DNA from: Phreatobacter stygius
Lineage (GTDB): Bacteria; Pseudomonadota; Alphaproteobacteria; Rhizobiales; Phreatobacteraceae
NCBI RefSeq assembly: GCF_005144885.1
Contig: NZ_CP039690.1
Coordinates: 2,617,001 to 2,681,000 of the forward strand
Direction: 5' to 3'
Length of the DNA stretch: 64,000 nucleotides
Shown: one piece after another, positions 36,684 through 47,018 of the stretch
How positions within the stretch are numbered: the stretch's first letter is position 1
How the letters are laid out: each line of letters begins with the position of its first letter
Translations under genes and position numbers: made by a program
Notes under the pieces: generated by a model
Databases searched by the model: none
The model's input: only the letters and a program-made list of their open reading frames with translations
What the model was told of the DNA's origin: nothing

Positions 36684-37780
36684 GCCTTGGCTCCCAAACG
36701 GCCCGAGCCGACCGTAGCCGCCTCGGCGTCGAGGGGCCAGCGGGCGCGCGGCGCGATGTCGAGCGGGTCGGTCAGGCCGAGCGCCAGCCGTTCGGCGCCC
36801 GCCCAAGCGATCATCGCGCCATTGTCGGTGCAAAGCTTCGGCGGTGGCACCACCAGCCGGAGGCCGGTGGCATCGGCAGTGGCCTGCAGCACCCGCTTCA
36901 AGGTCTGGTTGGCGCCGACCCCGCCAGCCACGACCAGCGCCGAGGGCTCGCCGAAACGGATCCGGAACAGCTTGATCGCCACCCGGCAGCGGTCGGCCAC
37001 CATGTCGGCGACCGCCATCTGGAACGAGGCGCAGAGGTCGGCGACATCCTTGTCGGACAATCCGGCCTCGCGGCCGGCCAAAACGCGCTCGGCCAGAACA
37101 CGCTCGGCTTCCTGGCGCACCGCCGTCTTCAGCCCGGACAGCGAGAAATCGGGATCCGGCCGGCCGGCCAGCGGTCGCGGGAAAGCGAAGCGTTTGGCAT
37201 CGCCGTCTTTCGCGCGCTGTTCCACCTCCGGCCCGCCCGGATAGGGCAGGTCCAGGAGCTTGGCCACCTTGTCGAAGGCCTCGCCAATGGCGTCGTCAAT
37301 GGTCGTGCCGAGCTTGGTATAGGAACCGACCCCGGTCACCGCGAGCAGCTGGGTATGGCCGCCGGAGGCCAGGAACAGCAGATAGGGAAAGGCCACCTGA
37401 TCGGTCAGCCGCGCCGTCAGCGCATGCGCTTCCAGGTGATTGACCGCGATCAGCGGCTTGCCGGCAATGAGCGCAATGGCCTTGGCGGTGGTCAGCCCGA
37501 TCAGGACGCCGCCGACCAGGCCGGGGCCGCCGGCGGCGGCCACCGCATCGAGGTCGTTGACGCCGATATCGGCCTGCCGCAGCGCCTGCTCGATCACCAG
37601 GTCGACAATATCCACATGGGCACGCGCCGCGATCTCCGGCACCACGCCGCCATAGGGCGCGTGCTCTGCGATCTGCGAGCGCACCACATTCGACAGGATT
37701 TCGCCCTTGCCGGCCGCGTCGACGCGCACGACGGCCGCTGCCGTTTCGTCGCAGGTCGTTTCGATGCCGAGAACAAGCAT
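36680..37780 (-). CDS. tsaD: tRNA threonylcarbamoyladenosine transferase
   Basis: 366-residue enzyme of the Kae1/TsaD family that attaches threonylcarbamoyl to A37 of tRNAs reading ANN codons. The metal ligands are in [10 protein letters not shown], and the N-terminal ASKHA motif reads [14 protein letters not shown]. It is the first gene of the tsaD-gpsA-small protein-EVE run and is divergent from hemC, with 95 bases between the starts. The tsaD-gpsA-hemC neighbourhood is common in Rhizobiales. Confidence 0.95.
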   Translation of the reverse strand: MLVLGIETTCDETAAAVVRVDAAGKGEILSNVVRSQIAEHAPYGGVVPEIAARAHVDIVDLVIEQALRQADIGVNDLDAVAAAGGPGLVGGVLIGLTTAKAIALIAGKPLIAVNHLEAHALTARLTDQVAFPYLLFLASGGHTQLLAVTGVGSYTKLGTTIDDAIGEAFDKVAKLLDLPYPGGPEVEQRAKDGDAKRFAFPRPLAGRPDPDFSLSGLKTAVRQEAERVLAERVLAGREAGLSDKDVADLCASFQMAVADMVADRCRVAIKLFRIRFGEPSALVVAGGVGANQTLKRVLQATADATGLRLVVPPPKLCTDNGAMIAWAGAERLALGLTDPLDIAPRARWPLDAEAATVGSGRLGAKA

Positions 37781-37875
37781 TGGTTCGTCTTCGCTTTGCG
37801 GCTACGGAGTTTTCCGAAGAGCGGATCGGTCGTTATGATCCGTGCCCGGCCCTCCGCCTAACATCGGACCTCGAT

Positions 37876-38805
37876 ATGGTGCAATCGCCCTTCCTTCGCA
37901 TCGGTACGCGCGGCTCGGCGCTGGCGCTCGCCCAGGCCCACGAGGTCAGGACCTTGCTGGCACGTGCCCATGACGTCCCCGAGACGGCGATCGATGTCGA
38001 GATCATCAAGACCAGCGGTGACATGATCCAGGACCGGCCACTGTCGGAAGCCGGCGGCAAGGGCCTGTTCACCAAGGAGATCGAGGAGGCCCTGATCTCG
38101 GGCCGCATCGACCTCGCGGTGCATTCCTCCAAGGACATGCCGACCGTCCTGCCCGACGGCCTCGGGCTGACCGCCTTCCTGGCGCGCGAGGACGTGCGCG
38201 ATGCCTTCATTGGCCACGCCGTGAAAAACCTGGTCGATTTGCCGCAGGGTGCGGTGGTCGGTTCGGCCTCGCTCCGCCGCCAGGCTCAGATCAGGCGCGA
38301 GCGGCCCGACCTGTCGACCGTGCTGTTCCGCGGCAATGTCCCGACCCGGCTCGACAAGGTGCGCCGCGGCGAGGTCGCCGGCACGCTCCTGGCGCTGGCC
38401 GGGCTGAAGCGCCTGGGCCTCGCCGCCGAAGCCACCGAGATCATCGGCACCGAGCGTTTCCTTCCCGCCGTCGGCCAGGGCGCCATCGCCATCGAGACCC
38501 GGCTCGACGATACCAGGACCCGTCAGCTGATCGCGCCGCTCAATGACGCCGCGACCGAAATCGCCTTGCGCGCCGAGCGGGCCTTCCTGAGGGTGCTCGA
38601 CGGCTCCTGCCGGACGCCGATCGCCGGCCTCGCCCTGGTCCGTGACGGCCGGCTCGGCTTCGACGGCGAGATCCTTCGCCCCGACGGCAGCGAGAGCTTC
38701 AAGGCGAGCCGGACCGGCAGTATTGCCGAAGCCGAGACGCTTGGCCGGGATGCCGGCGAGGAATTGAAGGCGCGCGCGCCGGCCGGTTTCTTCGAGAGCC
38801 GTTGA
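37876..38805 (+). CDS. hemC: Hydroxymethylbilane synthase (porphobilinogen deaminase)
   Basis: 309-residue cytoplasmic enzyme that joins four porphobilinogens. The dipyrromethane cofactor Cys is in LDGSCRTPIAG, and the N-terminal RIGTRGSALALAQA motif is intact. ATG 37876 is used since the family begins a few residues before RIGTRGS; the frame stays open upstream to 37780 but would enter the tsaD start region. hemD begins in the hemC stop codon (TGATG), so the two haem steps are coupled. Confidence 0.95.
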   Translation: MVQSPFLRIGTRGSALALAQAHEVRTLLARAHDVPETAIDVEIIKTSGDMIQDRPLSEAGGKGLFTKEIEEALISGRIDLAVHSSKDMPTVLPDGLGLTAFLAREDVRDAFIGHAVKNLVDLPQGAVVGSASLRRQAQIRRERPDLSTVLFRGNVPTRLDKVRRGEVAGTLLALAGLKRLGLAAEATEIIGTERFLPAVGQGAIAIETRLDDTRTRQLIAPLNDAATEIALRAERAFLRVLDGSCRTPIAGLALVRDGRLGFDGEILRPDGSESFKASRTGSIAEAETLGRDAGEELKARAPAGFFESR

Positions 38806-39524
38806 TGCGCGTGCTGGTGACACGGCCGGAACCGGAGGCTAGCCGCACCGCCGTCCAGCTGGCGGCGCTCGGCCACCAGCCGGTCGTGGCGCCACTGCTG
38901 GTCACCGAGCCCCTGGCTGCCGACCTGCCGACCGGGGCGATAACCGCGCTTGCCGTCACCAGCCCCCGGACCGCCTCGCTGATCGACCGGGAGACCGTCG
39001 CCAGGCTCGCCGCTGTTCCGGTCTTTTCGGTCGGCGACCGCACCGCCGCGGCCATGGTCGAGGCGGGCTTCCGCGATGTTCGATCGGCGGCCGGCGATGT
39101 CGCGGCACTCGGCCGGCTGTTGGCCGCGGCTGGTCTCGCGCGCGGCGCCCATGTCCTGAGCATTGGCGGCGAGGAACGGGCCGGCGACCTCGCTGCCCTG
39201 GTCGCGCCCGCCGGCCTGATCGTCTCGGCCTGCATCCTCTATCGCATGGTCCCGGTGGCGCAACTGCCGCCCGCGCTGGCCGATGCCCTCGGCGCCGCGG
39301 GCCCGGCGGCGGCGCTGCATTATTCACCACGTTCAGCCGCAACTTTTGTCGATCTGGTCGCCGCCGCCGGGCTCGAGGCCAGATCCGGGCCTGGGCCCGG
39401 CCGCCTGGTCCATCTCTGCCTGTCGGCGGCGGTCGCCGAACCGCTTCGCCAGCGCGGCTATTCCGGCATCAGGATCGCGACGCGACCGGATGAAGCAGCC
39501 TTGCTCGACCTCATCGGCGGCTGA
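38805..39524 (+). CDS. hemD: Uroporphyrinogen-III synthase
   Basis: 239-residue HemD that closes hydroxymethylbilane into uroporphyrinogen III. The sequence is typically variable; the VLVTRPEPEASRTA start and the LHYSPRSAATFVDL stretch fit the family. ATG 38805 overlaps the hemC stop; a TTG just before it is an alternative. It is followed by the mitofilin-like gene after about 66 bases. Confidence 0.88.
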   Translation: MRVLVTRPEPEASRTAVQLAALGHQPVVAPLLVTEPLAADLPTGAITALAVTSPRTASLIDRETVARLAAVPVFSVGDRTAAAMVEAGFRDVRSAAGDVAALGRLLAAAGLARGAHVLSIGGEERAGDLAALVAPAGLIVSACILYRMVPVAQLPPALADALGAAGPAAALHYSPRSAATFVDLVAAAGLEARSGPGPGRLVHLCLSAAVAEPLRQRGYSGIRIATRPDEAALLDLIGG

Positions 39525-39590
39525 CGCTGTTGCGGGCCAATGGCCCTGGGGATAGACCTTGACGGGAGCGGTGCAACGGAGACGCGACGC

Positions 39591-41141
39591 ATGGCGAATG
39601 ACGAGCGCCCGGACAACGACGCCAAACCGAAGCGCCGCGCCAAGACGCCGGTGATCACGCTGGAGGCGACCGAGGTCACTCCGCCGGAAGCCGCCAAGTC
39701 GACATCAGGCGAACCGACGCCAAACGAATCGACGTCAAACGAATCAACCTTCGGTGCATCGGCCCCCAGCGAATCGACACCGGACCAGCCGGCAGTGTCG
39801 GAAAATCCGGCCGGGGCCGGCCCGGCAGCCGACCGGGCGGCAGAGCCGGTTGTCGCGCCGGTGACCGAAAGCCACCAGCAGCCCGCGGCCACAGCCGCAG
39901 CCGAACCGGATCGGCCGATCCCGGCCGAGGCCGTTTCGGCGCCGTCCGGCGCCCCCCAGGTCGCGCCCGTGCCCCAGGTCCCGCCGGCACCGCAGGTCAC
40001 GCCATCGCGCCAGCCCGGCTTCGGCCGGTTGGCCGCCGCTGGCCTGATCGGCGCGCTGCTGACCGGTGGCCTGGGTTATGCCGGATCGCTGGCCGGCCTG
40101 CTGCCCGGCGCCAAACAGGCCGATGTCGCCAGTCTCGAGCGCCGCGTGGCCGATCTCGACCGTGCCGTACGCGAGACCGCCGCGCGGCCGCCGCAGGCAC
40201 CCGACTTTTCGCCGCTGATCCGTCGCGTCGAGGCCGTCGACGCGGCCCGCGCCGCCCTGGAGACCCGGCTCGCGGCGCTCGAACGCCGCCCGGCCGATCC
40301 ATCGACACCGTCAGCCGTCCCGGCGGCACCGGTCGAGCTGACCCCGCTCAGCCGGGAAATCGAGGCGCTGAAGACCGCCCTTGCCGCCGTCACCGAAGCG
40401 CAAAGCCGCGCCGGTGGACCGGCTGCGACCGCGATCCCCGGCCCGGACCTCGTCACGATCGAGACCCGGGTTCAGAGCCTGCTCGCGCCGCAGACGCAGC
40501 GGATCGACGGCGTCGAAACCCGCGTTCAGAGCCTTGGCGTCGACGTCAAAGCCGGTGCCGAGGCGGCCCAGGCGCTGGCCGCCCGGGTCACCGCCCTCGA
40601 CACGGCCCGCGCCCAGACAAGCGGCGCCGGACAACGCGCCGCCCTGCTGGTCGGCATCGAAATGCTCCGCTCGGCGGTCGATCGCGGCAGTCCCTATGCG
40701 GCGGAGCTCAGGGCCTTGAAGGCGCTCGGCGCCAATGCCGCCGCGCTTCAGCCGCTCGAGGCCACGTCGGAGCGCGGCCTCGCGCCCGCGCCGCTGCTGG
40801 CCCGGCGCTTCGCCGCCATGGCGGCGACGCTCGCCAAGGCAGCGCCGCGTCCGAGTGACGGCAGCCTGTTCGACCGGCTGGCCGCCAATGCCCAGTCGCT
40901 GATCCGCATCCGGCCGGTTGGCGAGGCCGCCGGCGACGACGCGCCGGTGGTGGTCGCGCGCATCGAGGCCAAGCTCGGCCGCGCCGATCTTGCCGGCGCG
41001 CTCGCCGATTTCGACCGGCTTCCCGAGGCGACCAAGGCCGTCGCCAGGGACTGGGAACGGGACGCGCGCGCACGCCTTGCCGGCGAAGCGGCGCTGAAGC
41101 AGATGGCGGACGAGGCCATCGGCGCACTCGCGACGCGCTGA
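39591..41141 (+). CDS. Mitofilin/Mic60-like inner-membrane protein
   Basis: 516-residue protein. A disordered Pro/Ala/Glu/Ser-rich N-terminus of about 140 residues is followed by one membrane segment (LAAAGLIGALLTGGLGYAG), a long coiled-coil region (about 170-330) and a mitofilin signature-like C-terminus. Alphaproteobacterial Mic60 homologues at the same hemC-hemD-hemY_N locus shape intracytoplasmic membranes. ATG 39591 has GGAGA upstream; an earlier ATG at 39540 is possible. Cytoplasmic tail first, coiled coil in the periplasm by family. Confidence 0.83.
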   Translation: MANDERPDNDAKPKRRAKTPVITLEATEVTPPEAAKSTSGEPTPNESTSNESTFGASAPSESTPDQPAVSENPAGAGPAADRAAEPVVAPVTESHQQPAATAAAEPDRPIPAEAVSAPSGAPQVAPVPQVPPAPQVTPSRQPGFGRLAAAGLIGALLTGGLGYAGSLAGLLPGAKQADVASLERRVADLDRAVRETAARPPQAPDFSPLIRRVEAVDAARAALETRLAALERRPADPSTPSAVPAAPVELTPLSREIEALKTALAAVTEAQSRAGGPAATAIPGPDLVTIETRVQSLLAPQTQRIDGVETRVQSLGVDVKAGAEAAQALAARVTALDTARAQTSGAGQRAALLVGIEMLRSAVDRGSPYAAELRALKALGANAAALQPLEATSERGLAPAPLLARRFAAMAATLAKAAPRPSDGSLFDRLAANAQSLIRIRPVGEAAGDDAPVVVARIEAKLGRADLAGALADFDRLPEATKAVARDWERDARARLAGEAALKQMADEAIGALATR

Positions 41142-41151
41142 GGAGAACATC

Positions 41152-42801
41152 ATGGTCGGCGTCATCCTCTTCCTCGTCCTTCTGGCGGTGCTCGCCACCG
41201 GCGCCGCCTGGGTGGCGGACCAGCCCGGCACTGTCACCGTGGTCTGGCTCGGCCGCCACATTGAATTCGACGTGCTGACCGGCCTGATCGCGGTTCTGGT
41301 CGCCGCCGCCGTTATCATGGCCTTGATCGCGCTGATCAAATGGCTGGTCGCCAGCCCCCGCATCGCCGCCCGGGTGATGCACCGCCGCAAGATCGAAAAA
41401 GGCCAGGAGGCGATCACCCGCGGCATCGTCGCGATCGGCGCCGGCGACCGACGGGCCGCCGAAAAGCACGCCTATGACGCTGACCGGCTCGCCCCCAATG
41501 CGCCACTGACCCTGCTTCTGAAAGCCCAGGCCGCCCAGCTCGCCGGCGATCGCGCCGGTGCCGAGCAGGCCTTCCGCACCATGGTCGACCGCCCCGACAC
41601 CAAGGTGCTGGGCCTGCGCGGGCTCTATGTCGAGGCGCAGCGGCGCACCGACGTGGTGGCGGCCCGCGCCATTGCCGAAGAGGCGGTCAAGGCCTCGCCC
41701 TCGGCGACCTGGGCCGCCCAGGCCGTGCTCGAACAGCAGGGCAGCGCCGGCGACTGGGACGGCGCGCTGGCGAGCATCGAGCGGCAATATGCCGCGCGTG
41801 TCATCGACAAGGACGCAGCCAAACGCCTGCGGGCGGTTCTTTTGACCGCCAAGGCGGCGGCGCTGGAGGAGCGCGATCCTCCGGCTGCCAAGGCGCTGGC
41901 CGTCGAGGCGGTCGGACTGGCCCCGGAACTGGTTCCCGCCGCGGCGATCGCCGGCCGCCTGGCTGCCGCCGACGGCGACATCAAGAAGGCCTCGCGGGTG
42001 ATCGAAGCGGCCTGGAAGATCGCGCCCCACCCCGATCTCGCCGAGGCCTATGCCCATGCACGCCACGGCGATTCGCGCGGCGACCAGTTGAAACGGGTCG
42101 AAACGCTCGCCCGGCTGACCCCCTCGCATCCCGAAGGCCTGCTGGCCATTGGCCGGGCGGCGATCGATGCCAGCGACTTTGCCGCCGCGCATCGTGCCCT
42201 GGACGAACTGGCGGCCAGCGCGCCGACCCAGCGCCTGTGCCTGCTGATGGCCGAACTGAGCGCCAAGGAGAGCAATGACCAGGGCCGGGCCCGGGAATGG
42301 ATGGCCCGGGCGCTGCGCGCGCCGCGCGATCCGGCCTGGACCGCCGACGGCCAGGCAAGCGACGTCTGGCTGCCGGCCTCGCCGGTGACCGGCAAGCTCG
42401 ACGTCTTCCAGTGGAAGGTTCCGGTCGCCGAACTGGGCGGCCCGATGCTGCATGTCGACGACGTGCTCGCCGATGCCTCCGAACCGGCGGTCCCGGCCGG
42501 CCCGGTTGTCGAGATCGTCGCGGACGCGCCGCAAGCCGGGCCCGAGCCGGACTCAAAACCAGAAATCAAATCCGAACCCGTGGCACCCCGCCCGATCGAA
42601 CTGCCGGCCGTGGTCGAGACCGCGCCGGAGCCCCCCGTCGTCTCGCCGGCTGTCGCGGTTCCCGAACCCGCCTCGGAGAATGGCGCGAAACCACGCCCCG
42701 CGCGCGGCGAGACGGTCTTCCCGATCGCACGCGCGCCGGATGATCCGGGCCCGGACGGCAATGCCGAGCCGAAGAAGCGCATGTCGTTCTTCGGCAACTG
42801 A
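41152..42801 (+). CDS. HemY N-terminal domain / TPR membrane protein
   Basis: 549-residue protein with two N-terminal membrane segments (about 2-20 and 40-63) and TPR-type helical repeats (about 90-380). A disordered Pro/Glu-rich tail ends in RMSFFGN. The HemY_N family is encoded next to hemC/hemD and the mitofilin-like gene in alphaproteobacteria; its role in haem synthesis is not settled. It is not the protoporphyrinogen oxidase called HemY in Gram-positives. It follows the mitofilin-like gene by 10 bases. Confidence 0.87.
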   Translation: MVGVILFLVLLAVLATGAAWVADQPGTVTVVWLGRHIEFDVLTGLIAVLVAAAVIMALIALIKWLVASPRIAARVMHRRKIEKGQEAITRGIVAIGAGDRRAAEKHAYDADRLAPNAPLTLLLKAQAAQLAGDRAGAEQAFRTMVDRPDTKVLGLRGLYVEAQRRTDVVAARAIAEEAVKASPSATWAAQAVLEQQGSAGDWDGALASIERQYAARVIDKDAAKRLRAVLLTAKAAALEERDPPAAKALAVEAVGLAPELVPAAAIAGRLAAADGDIKKASRVIEAAWKIAPHPDLAEAYAHARHGDSRGDQLKRVETLARLTPSHPEGLLAIGRAAIDASDFAAAHRALDELAASAPTQRLCLLMAELSAKESNDQGRAREWMARALRAPRDPAWTADGQASDVWLPASPVTGKLDVFQWKVPVAELGGPMLHVDDVLADASEPAVPAGPVVEIVADAPQAGPEPDSKPEIKSEPVAPRPIELPAVVETAPEPPVVSPAVAVPEPASENGAKPRPARGETVFPIARAPDDPGPDGNAEPKKRMSFFGN

Positions 42802-42883
42802 GATCCGCCGCCGATATATTCGCCGTCTTGCCCGCACCGGTGACTTGCCGGGCCTAACCCGGCTGTGAGATAGAGGGCGCGTC

Positions 42884-42960
42884 GGTCCCGTAGCTCAGCA
42901 GGATAGAGCAGCGGTTTCCTAAACCGGAGGTCAGGGGTTCGAATCCCTTCGGGACCGCCA
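42884..42960 (+). tRNA. tRNA-Arg (anticodon CCT)
   Basis: Cloverleaf of 77 bases with an encoded CCA. The acceptor stem is GGTCCCG/CGGGACC (42884-42890, 42950-42956) with discriminator G. The D-stem is GCTC/GAGC. The anticodon loop TTCCTAA holds CCT at 42918-42920, reading AGG. The T-arm is AGGGG-TTCGAAT-CCCTT. The top pair of the anticodon stem is G42911 opposite G42927, a mismatch, and the other four pairs are good. Confidence 0.96.
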
Positions 42961-42973
42961 AAAGGCCTTTTGG
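42958..42973. repeat. 16-bp palindrome at the tRNA 3' end
   Basis: CCAAAAGG followed by CCTTTTGG is a perfect palindrome that begins with the encoded CCA of the tRNA. In RNA it could form a six-pair stem with a GGCC loop. It may serve as a 3'-end processing or weak termination hairpin; there is no U run after it. Confidence 0.4.
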
Positions 42974-43039
42974 ATCAAGAGCTTACGTTAATTCCTCGAG
43001 ACCGTCCCGGCGCTGCTGGCGGCCGCCGCGGCGTAAGTT

Positions 43040-43720
43040 TCAGGCCTTGCTGCGCGTGCCAAAAATGGCACTGCCGACCCGCACATGGGTGGCGCCCATC
43101 GCGATGGCGGTCGCAAAATCCGCGCTCATGCCCATGGAGACGACGGCCAGGTTGTTGCGCCGGGCAATGGTGGTGAGCAGCGCGAAATGCGGCGCCGGCG
43201 GTTCGTCGGCCGGCGGGATCGCCATCAGCCCGGCAATGGCGAGGCCATGCAGGTCGCGGCATTCGGCAAGGAAGGCGTCGACCATTTCCGGCAGAACGCC
43301 GCCCTTTTGCGGCTCGGCACCGGTATTGACCTGGACCAGCAGCTTCGGCCGGCGCTGCTGCCGGGTCATTTCCTTGGCCAGTTCCTTGGCGAGCGAGGAT
43401 CGGTCCAGGCTTTCGATCACGTCGAACAGCTGGACCGCGTCCTTGGCCTTGTTCGACTGCAATGGCCCGATCATATGCAGTTCGACATCGGGATAGCGGC
43501 TGCGCAACGCCGGCCACTTCTCCCGGGTCTCCTGCACGTAGTTCTCGCCGAACACCCGCTGGCCGGCCGCCAGCGCCGGCTCGATCGCCTCGGCCGGAAA
43601 GGTTTTGGAGACCGCGACGAGGGTGACCGCGCCGGCCGGCCGCTTGGCGGCGACCGCGGCTTCGGCAATGGCGCTGTTCACTTGGGCCAGGTGATCGACG
43701 ACGTCCGACATGGAAGGCAC
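43040..43720 (-). CDS. YggS-family PLP-binding homeostasis protein
   Basis: 226-residue PLP-binding barrel. The Schiff-base Lys39 is in VAVSKTFP, with HMIGPLQSNK and MGMSADFATAI marking the phosphate site. YggS/PLPBP proteins control vitamin B6 pools and affect amino-acid metabolism and have no established enzymatic reaction. The start is ATG 43720; Met4 (43711) is possible. It is divergent from leuS and convergent with the tRNA-Arg gene. Confidence 0.93.
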   Translation of the reverse strand: MPSMSDVVDHLAQVNSAIAEAAVAAKRPAGAVTLVAVSKTFPAEAIEPALAAGQRVFGENYVQETREKWPALRSRYPDVELHMIGPLQSNKAKDAVQLFDVIESLDRSSLAKELAKEMTRQQRRPKLLVQVNTGAEPQKGGVLPEMVDAFLAECRDLHGLAIAGLMAIPPADEPPAPHFALLTTIARRNNLAVVSMGMSADFATAIAMGATHVRVGSAIFGTRSKA

Positions 43721-43830
43721 TCCGCAGGTTGGCCTTGCGCTAACCTGTAAACGGTTGACCGGTCCAGACCTTTCGTGTGTTGTCCCGCCTCGCTTATTCG
43801 CTCATTTTTTCGACTGCCGAACCGCTGATC

Positions 43831-46485
43831 ATGTCCACCGAACGCTACAATGCCCGCACCGCAGAGCCAAAATGGCGCGGGGTCTGGGACCAGAACAAGA
43901 TCTTCGAAACGAAGAACGCGGATCCGCGGCCGAAATATTACGTGCTCGAGATGTTCCCCTATCCGTCCGGGCGCATCCATATGGGCCACGTGCGCAATTA
44001 TACGATGGGCGACGTGGTGGCCCGCTACAAGCGCGCCAAGGGTTTCAACGTGCTGCATCCGATGGGCTGGGACGCCTTCGGCCTGCCGGCCGAAAACGCC
44101 GCCATGGCCTCCAAGGTTCACCCCAAGGAATGGACCTACAAGAACATCGAGACCATGAAGGCCCAGTTGAAGAACATGGGCCTGTCGCTCGACTGGTCGC
44201 GCGAGCTGGCGACCTGCGATCCGAGCTATTACCGCCACCAGCAGAAGCTGTTCACCGATTTCATGGCCGCCGGCCTGGTCGAACGCCGCTCGGCCCGGGT
44301 CAACTGGGATCCGGTCGATCAGACCGTGCTGGCCAATGAGCAGGTCATCGATGGCCGCGGCTGGCGCTCCGGCGAACTGGTCGAGCAGCGCGAGCTGACC
44401 CAGTGGTTCCTCAAGATCACCGCCTATAACCAGGATCTGCTCGACGCCCTCGACGGCCTGGAGCGCTGGCCGGACAAAGTCCGGCTGATGCAGAAGAACT
44501 GGATCGGCCGTTCCGAGGGCCTGATGGTGCGCTGGGCCCTGAAGGACGGCACGGCGCCGGCCGGCTCGACCGAGCTCGAGGTCTATACCACCCGCCCGGA
44601 TACGCTGTTCGGCGCAAGCTTCATGGCGATCGCGCCCGATCACCCCTTGGCCAAGGCAGCCGCCGCGACCAATCCTGGGCTCGCCGCCTTCAGCGACGAA
44701 TGCCGTCGCATGGGCACTTCGGTGGCAGCCCTCGAGACCGCCGAGAAGCTCGGTTTCGATACTGGCATCAAGGCGCTGCATCCCTTCGACCCCAGCTGGG
44801 AAGTGCCTGTCTACGTCGCCAATTTCGTCCTGATGGACTACGGCACCGGCGCCATTTTCGGCTGCCCGTCGGGCGACCAGCGCGATCTCGACTTCGCGCG
44901 CAAATACGATCTCCCGGTCGTCACCGTGGTGCGCCCGGCCGATGCGGCCGGCGATTTCGAAGTGACCGATACGTCGTTCGACGGCGACGGCGTGATGATC
45001 AATTCACGCTTTCTCGACGGCCTGCCGAGCCAGGCCGCTTTCCAGGAGGTCGCCTCGCGACTGGAAAGCACGACGCTCGGCAATCGGCCGGTTGCTGCCC
45101 GCAAGGTCAATTTCCGCCTGCGCGACTGGCTGATTTCGCGGCAGCGCTATTGGGGCTGCCCGATCCCGGTGATCCACTGCGATGCCTGCGGGCCAGTCGC
45201 CGTGCCGGCCCAGGACCTGCCGGTGCGTCTGCCCGACGATGCCGACTTCTCCAAGCCCGGCAATCCGCTCGACCGGCATCCGACCTGGAAACATGTCGCC
45301 TGTCCGAACTGCGGCAAGCCGGCGCGGCGCGAAACCGACACCATGGACACCTTTGTCGACAGTTCCTGGTATTTCGCCCGCTTCACCGATCCCTGGCGCA
45401 CCGATACGCCGACCGACCCCGCGGTGGTCAATGACTGGTTGCCGGTCGATCAATATATCGGCGGCATCGAACATGCGATCCTGCACCTGCTCTACAGCCG
45501 CTTCTTCACCCGCGCCATGAAGGCGACCGGCCATGCCGGTCTCGACGAGCCGTTCCGCGGCCTGTTCACCCAGGGCATGGTGGTGCACGAGACCTATCGT
45601 GGACCGGATGGCGCCTATGTCACGCCGGCCGAGGTGACGATTTCGGGCGAGGGCGACCAGCGGCGGGCGGTTCTGACCGGAACCAACAGTCCGATCGAGA
45701 TCGGCTCGATCGAGAAAATGTCGAAATCGAAGAAGAATGTCGTCGATCCCGACGACATCATCGACACTTATGGCGCGGATACCGCGCGCTGGTTCATGCT
45801 GTCGGACTCGCCGCCCGAGCGCGACGTGATCTGGACCGAGGCCGGCGTCGAGGGCGCCAGCCGTTTCGTCCAGCGGGTCTGGCGCCTGGTCGGCGATATC
45901 GTCGCCAGAACCGACACAATCAGGACCGCCGTCCCGGCCACGTCAGGCAAAGCCGGCGACGGCGCCATCGGCGAGGCCGCGACAGCCGTGCGGCGTGCCG
46001 CCCACACGGCCTTGTCGTCGGTCGAGACCGATGTCGAGCGCCTGGCCTTCAACCGCTGCGTCGCGCATATCTACACGCTCGCCAATGCGCTTAGCCGCGC
46101 CCTCGACGGTATCAAGGGCGACGAGCGGCCGGCGGCCGATCTTTCGTCGGCGCTGCGCGAGGCGGCCGATATCCTGGTGCAACTTGTCGCCCCGATGATG
46201 CCGCACTTGGCTGAAGAATGCTGGACCGCGCTCGGCCATCCAGGCCTGGTTGCGGAAATGGCCTGGCCGGCGATCGATCGTGCCGTTCTGGTCGAGGACA
46301 CCGTCACATTGCCGGTGCAGGTCAATGGCAAGAAGCGAGCGGACTTGACGATCGCGCGCGACGCGGCTCAGAAAGATATCGAGGCCGCCGTGCTCGCGCT
46401 CGAGCCGGTCACCAAGGCGCTGGAGGGCCGGCCGGTGAAAAAGATCATCGTTGTGCCGCAGAGGATCGTGAATGTCGTCGGCTAA
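43831..46485 (+). CDS. leuS: Leucyl-tRNA synthetase
   Basis: 884-residue class I synthetase. HIGH-type motif [11 protein letters not shown] is at 43-53, the CP1 editing domain spans about 220-420, and the KMSKS loop is EKMSKSKKN. Length and layout match bacterial LeuRS. ATG 43831 is chosen because the family begins at MSTERYN; the frame is open upstream to 43777 but that part is unlike LeuRS. The end overlaps lptE by 14 bases, so the two are coupled with holA in the order leuS-lptE-holA typical of alphaproteobacteria. Confidence 0.97.
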   Translation: MSTERYNARTAEPKWRGVWDQNKIFETKNADPRPKYYVLEMFPYPSGRIHMGHVRNYTMGDVVARYKRAKGFNVLHPMGWDAFGLPAENAAMASKVHPKEWTYKNIETMKAQLKNMGLSLDWSRELATCDPSYYRHQQKLFTDFMAAGLVERRSARVNWDPVDQTVLANEQVIDGRGWRSGELVEQRELTQWFLKITAYNQDLLDALDGLERWPDKVRLMQKNWIGRSEGLMVRWALKDGTAPAGSTELEVYTTRPDTLFGASFMAIAPDHPLAKAAAATNPGLAAFSDECRRMGTSVAALETAEKLGFDTGIKALHPFDPSWEVPVYVANFVLMDYGTGAIFGCPSGDQRDLDFARKYDLPVVTVVRPADAAGDFEVTDTSFDGDGVMINSRFLDGLPSQAAFQEVASRLESTTLGNRPVAARKVNFRLRDWLISRQRYWGCPIPVIHCDACGPVAVPAQDLPVRLPDDADFSKPGNPLDRHPTWKHVACPNCGKPARRETDTMDTFVDSSWYFARFTDPWRTDTPTDPAVVNDWLPVDQYIGGIEHAILHLLYSRFFTRAMKATGHAGLDEPFRGLFTQGMVVHETYRGPDGAYVTPAEVTISGEGDQRRAVLTGTNSPIEIGSIEKMSKSKKNVVDPDDIIDTYGADTARWFMLSDSPPERDVIWTEAGVEGASRFVQRVWRLVGDIVARTDTIRTAVPATSGKAGDGAIGEAATAVRRAAHTALSSVETDVERLAFNRCVAHIYTLANALSRALDGIKGDERPAADLSSALREAADILVQLVAPMMPHLAEECWTALGHPGLVAEMAWPAIDRAVLVEDTVTLPVQVNGKKRADLTIARDAAQKDIEAAVLALEPVTKALEGRPVKKIIVVPQRIVNVVG

Positions 46486-47014
46486 CATCTCCCGGCGCGC
46501 GATCATTCGCGCCCTTGCCGTCACCGCCGGCGCAGGCGCGCTCGCCGGCTGCTTCACGCCGCTCTATGGCGACCCCAATGTGGTGCCTGGAGCCCGCAAT
46601 GCCCAGGCGCATCTGCAGAACCTCGAGATCCCCGAGATCGGCGGCCGGTCCGGCGTGGTGCTGCGCAACGAGCTGATCTACCTGACCCAGGGCGGCGGCG
46701 GCCGGGCTCAGGCGCCGACCCATGTGCTCCGGGTCAGCCTCGGCGTCGACAGCGTACCGCTGCTGCTCAACACGGCCGCCGGGCGTCCCTCGGCGCAATC
46801 AATATCGCTGATCGGCAATTATTTCATCACGCCGGTCGGCAGCCAAGAAGTGCTGCATCGCGGCCAGGCCGTCGCCAGCGCCTCGTTCGATCGGACCGCC
46901 CAGCGGCTTGCCTCCGACCGCGCGGTGATCGAGGCACAGGAACGTGCCGCCAAGTCGCTGGCCGAAACGATCGTCACGCAGGTGGCGGGATGGTACGTCA
47001 CGCGTCCACGGTGA
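46472..47014 (+). CDS. lptE: LPS-assembly lipoprotein LptE
   Basis: 180-residue outer-membrane lipoprotein that plugs the LptD barrel. The N-terminus has a Tat-like SRRAIIRAL start and the lipobox LAGC with Cys27, followed by FTPLYG typical of LptE. It overlaps the end of leuS by 14 bases. It ends 4 bases before holA. The order leuS-lptE-holA is diagnostic, as the sequence itself is poorly conserved. Confidence 0.9.
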   Translation: MSSANISRRAIIRALAVTAGAGALAGCFTPLYGDPNVVPGARNAQAHLQNLEIPEIGGRSGVVLRNELIYLTQGGGGRAQAPTHVLRVSLGVDSVPLLLNTAAGRPSAQSISLIGNYFITPVGSQEVLHRGQAVASASFDRTAQRLASDRAVIEAQERAAKSLAETIVTQVAGWYVTRPR

Positions 47015-47018
47015 CGCC

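Noticed and set aside
42958-42973. Phage attachment site at tRNA-Arg
   Set aside because: No integrase, no second copy of the tRNA end and no change in gene content or composition nearby.
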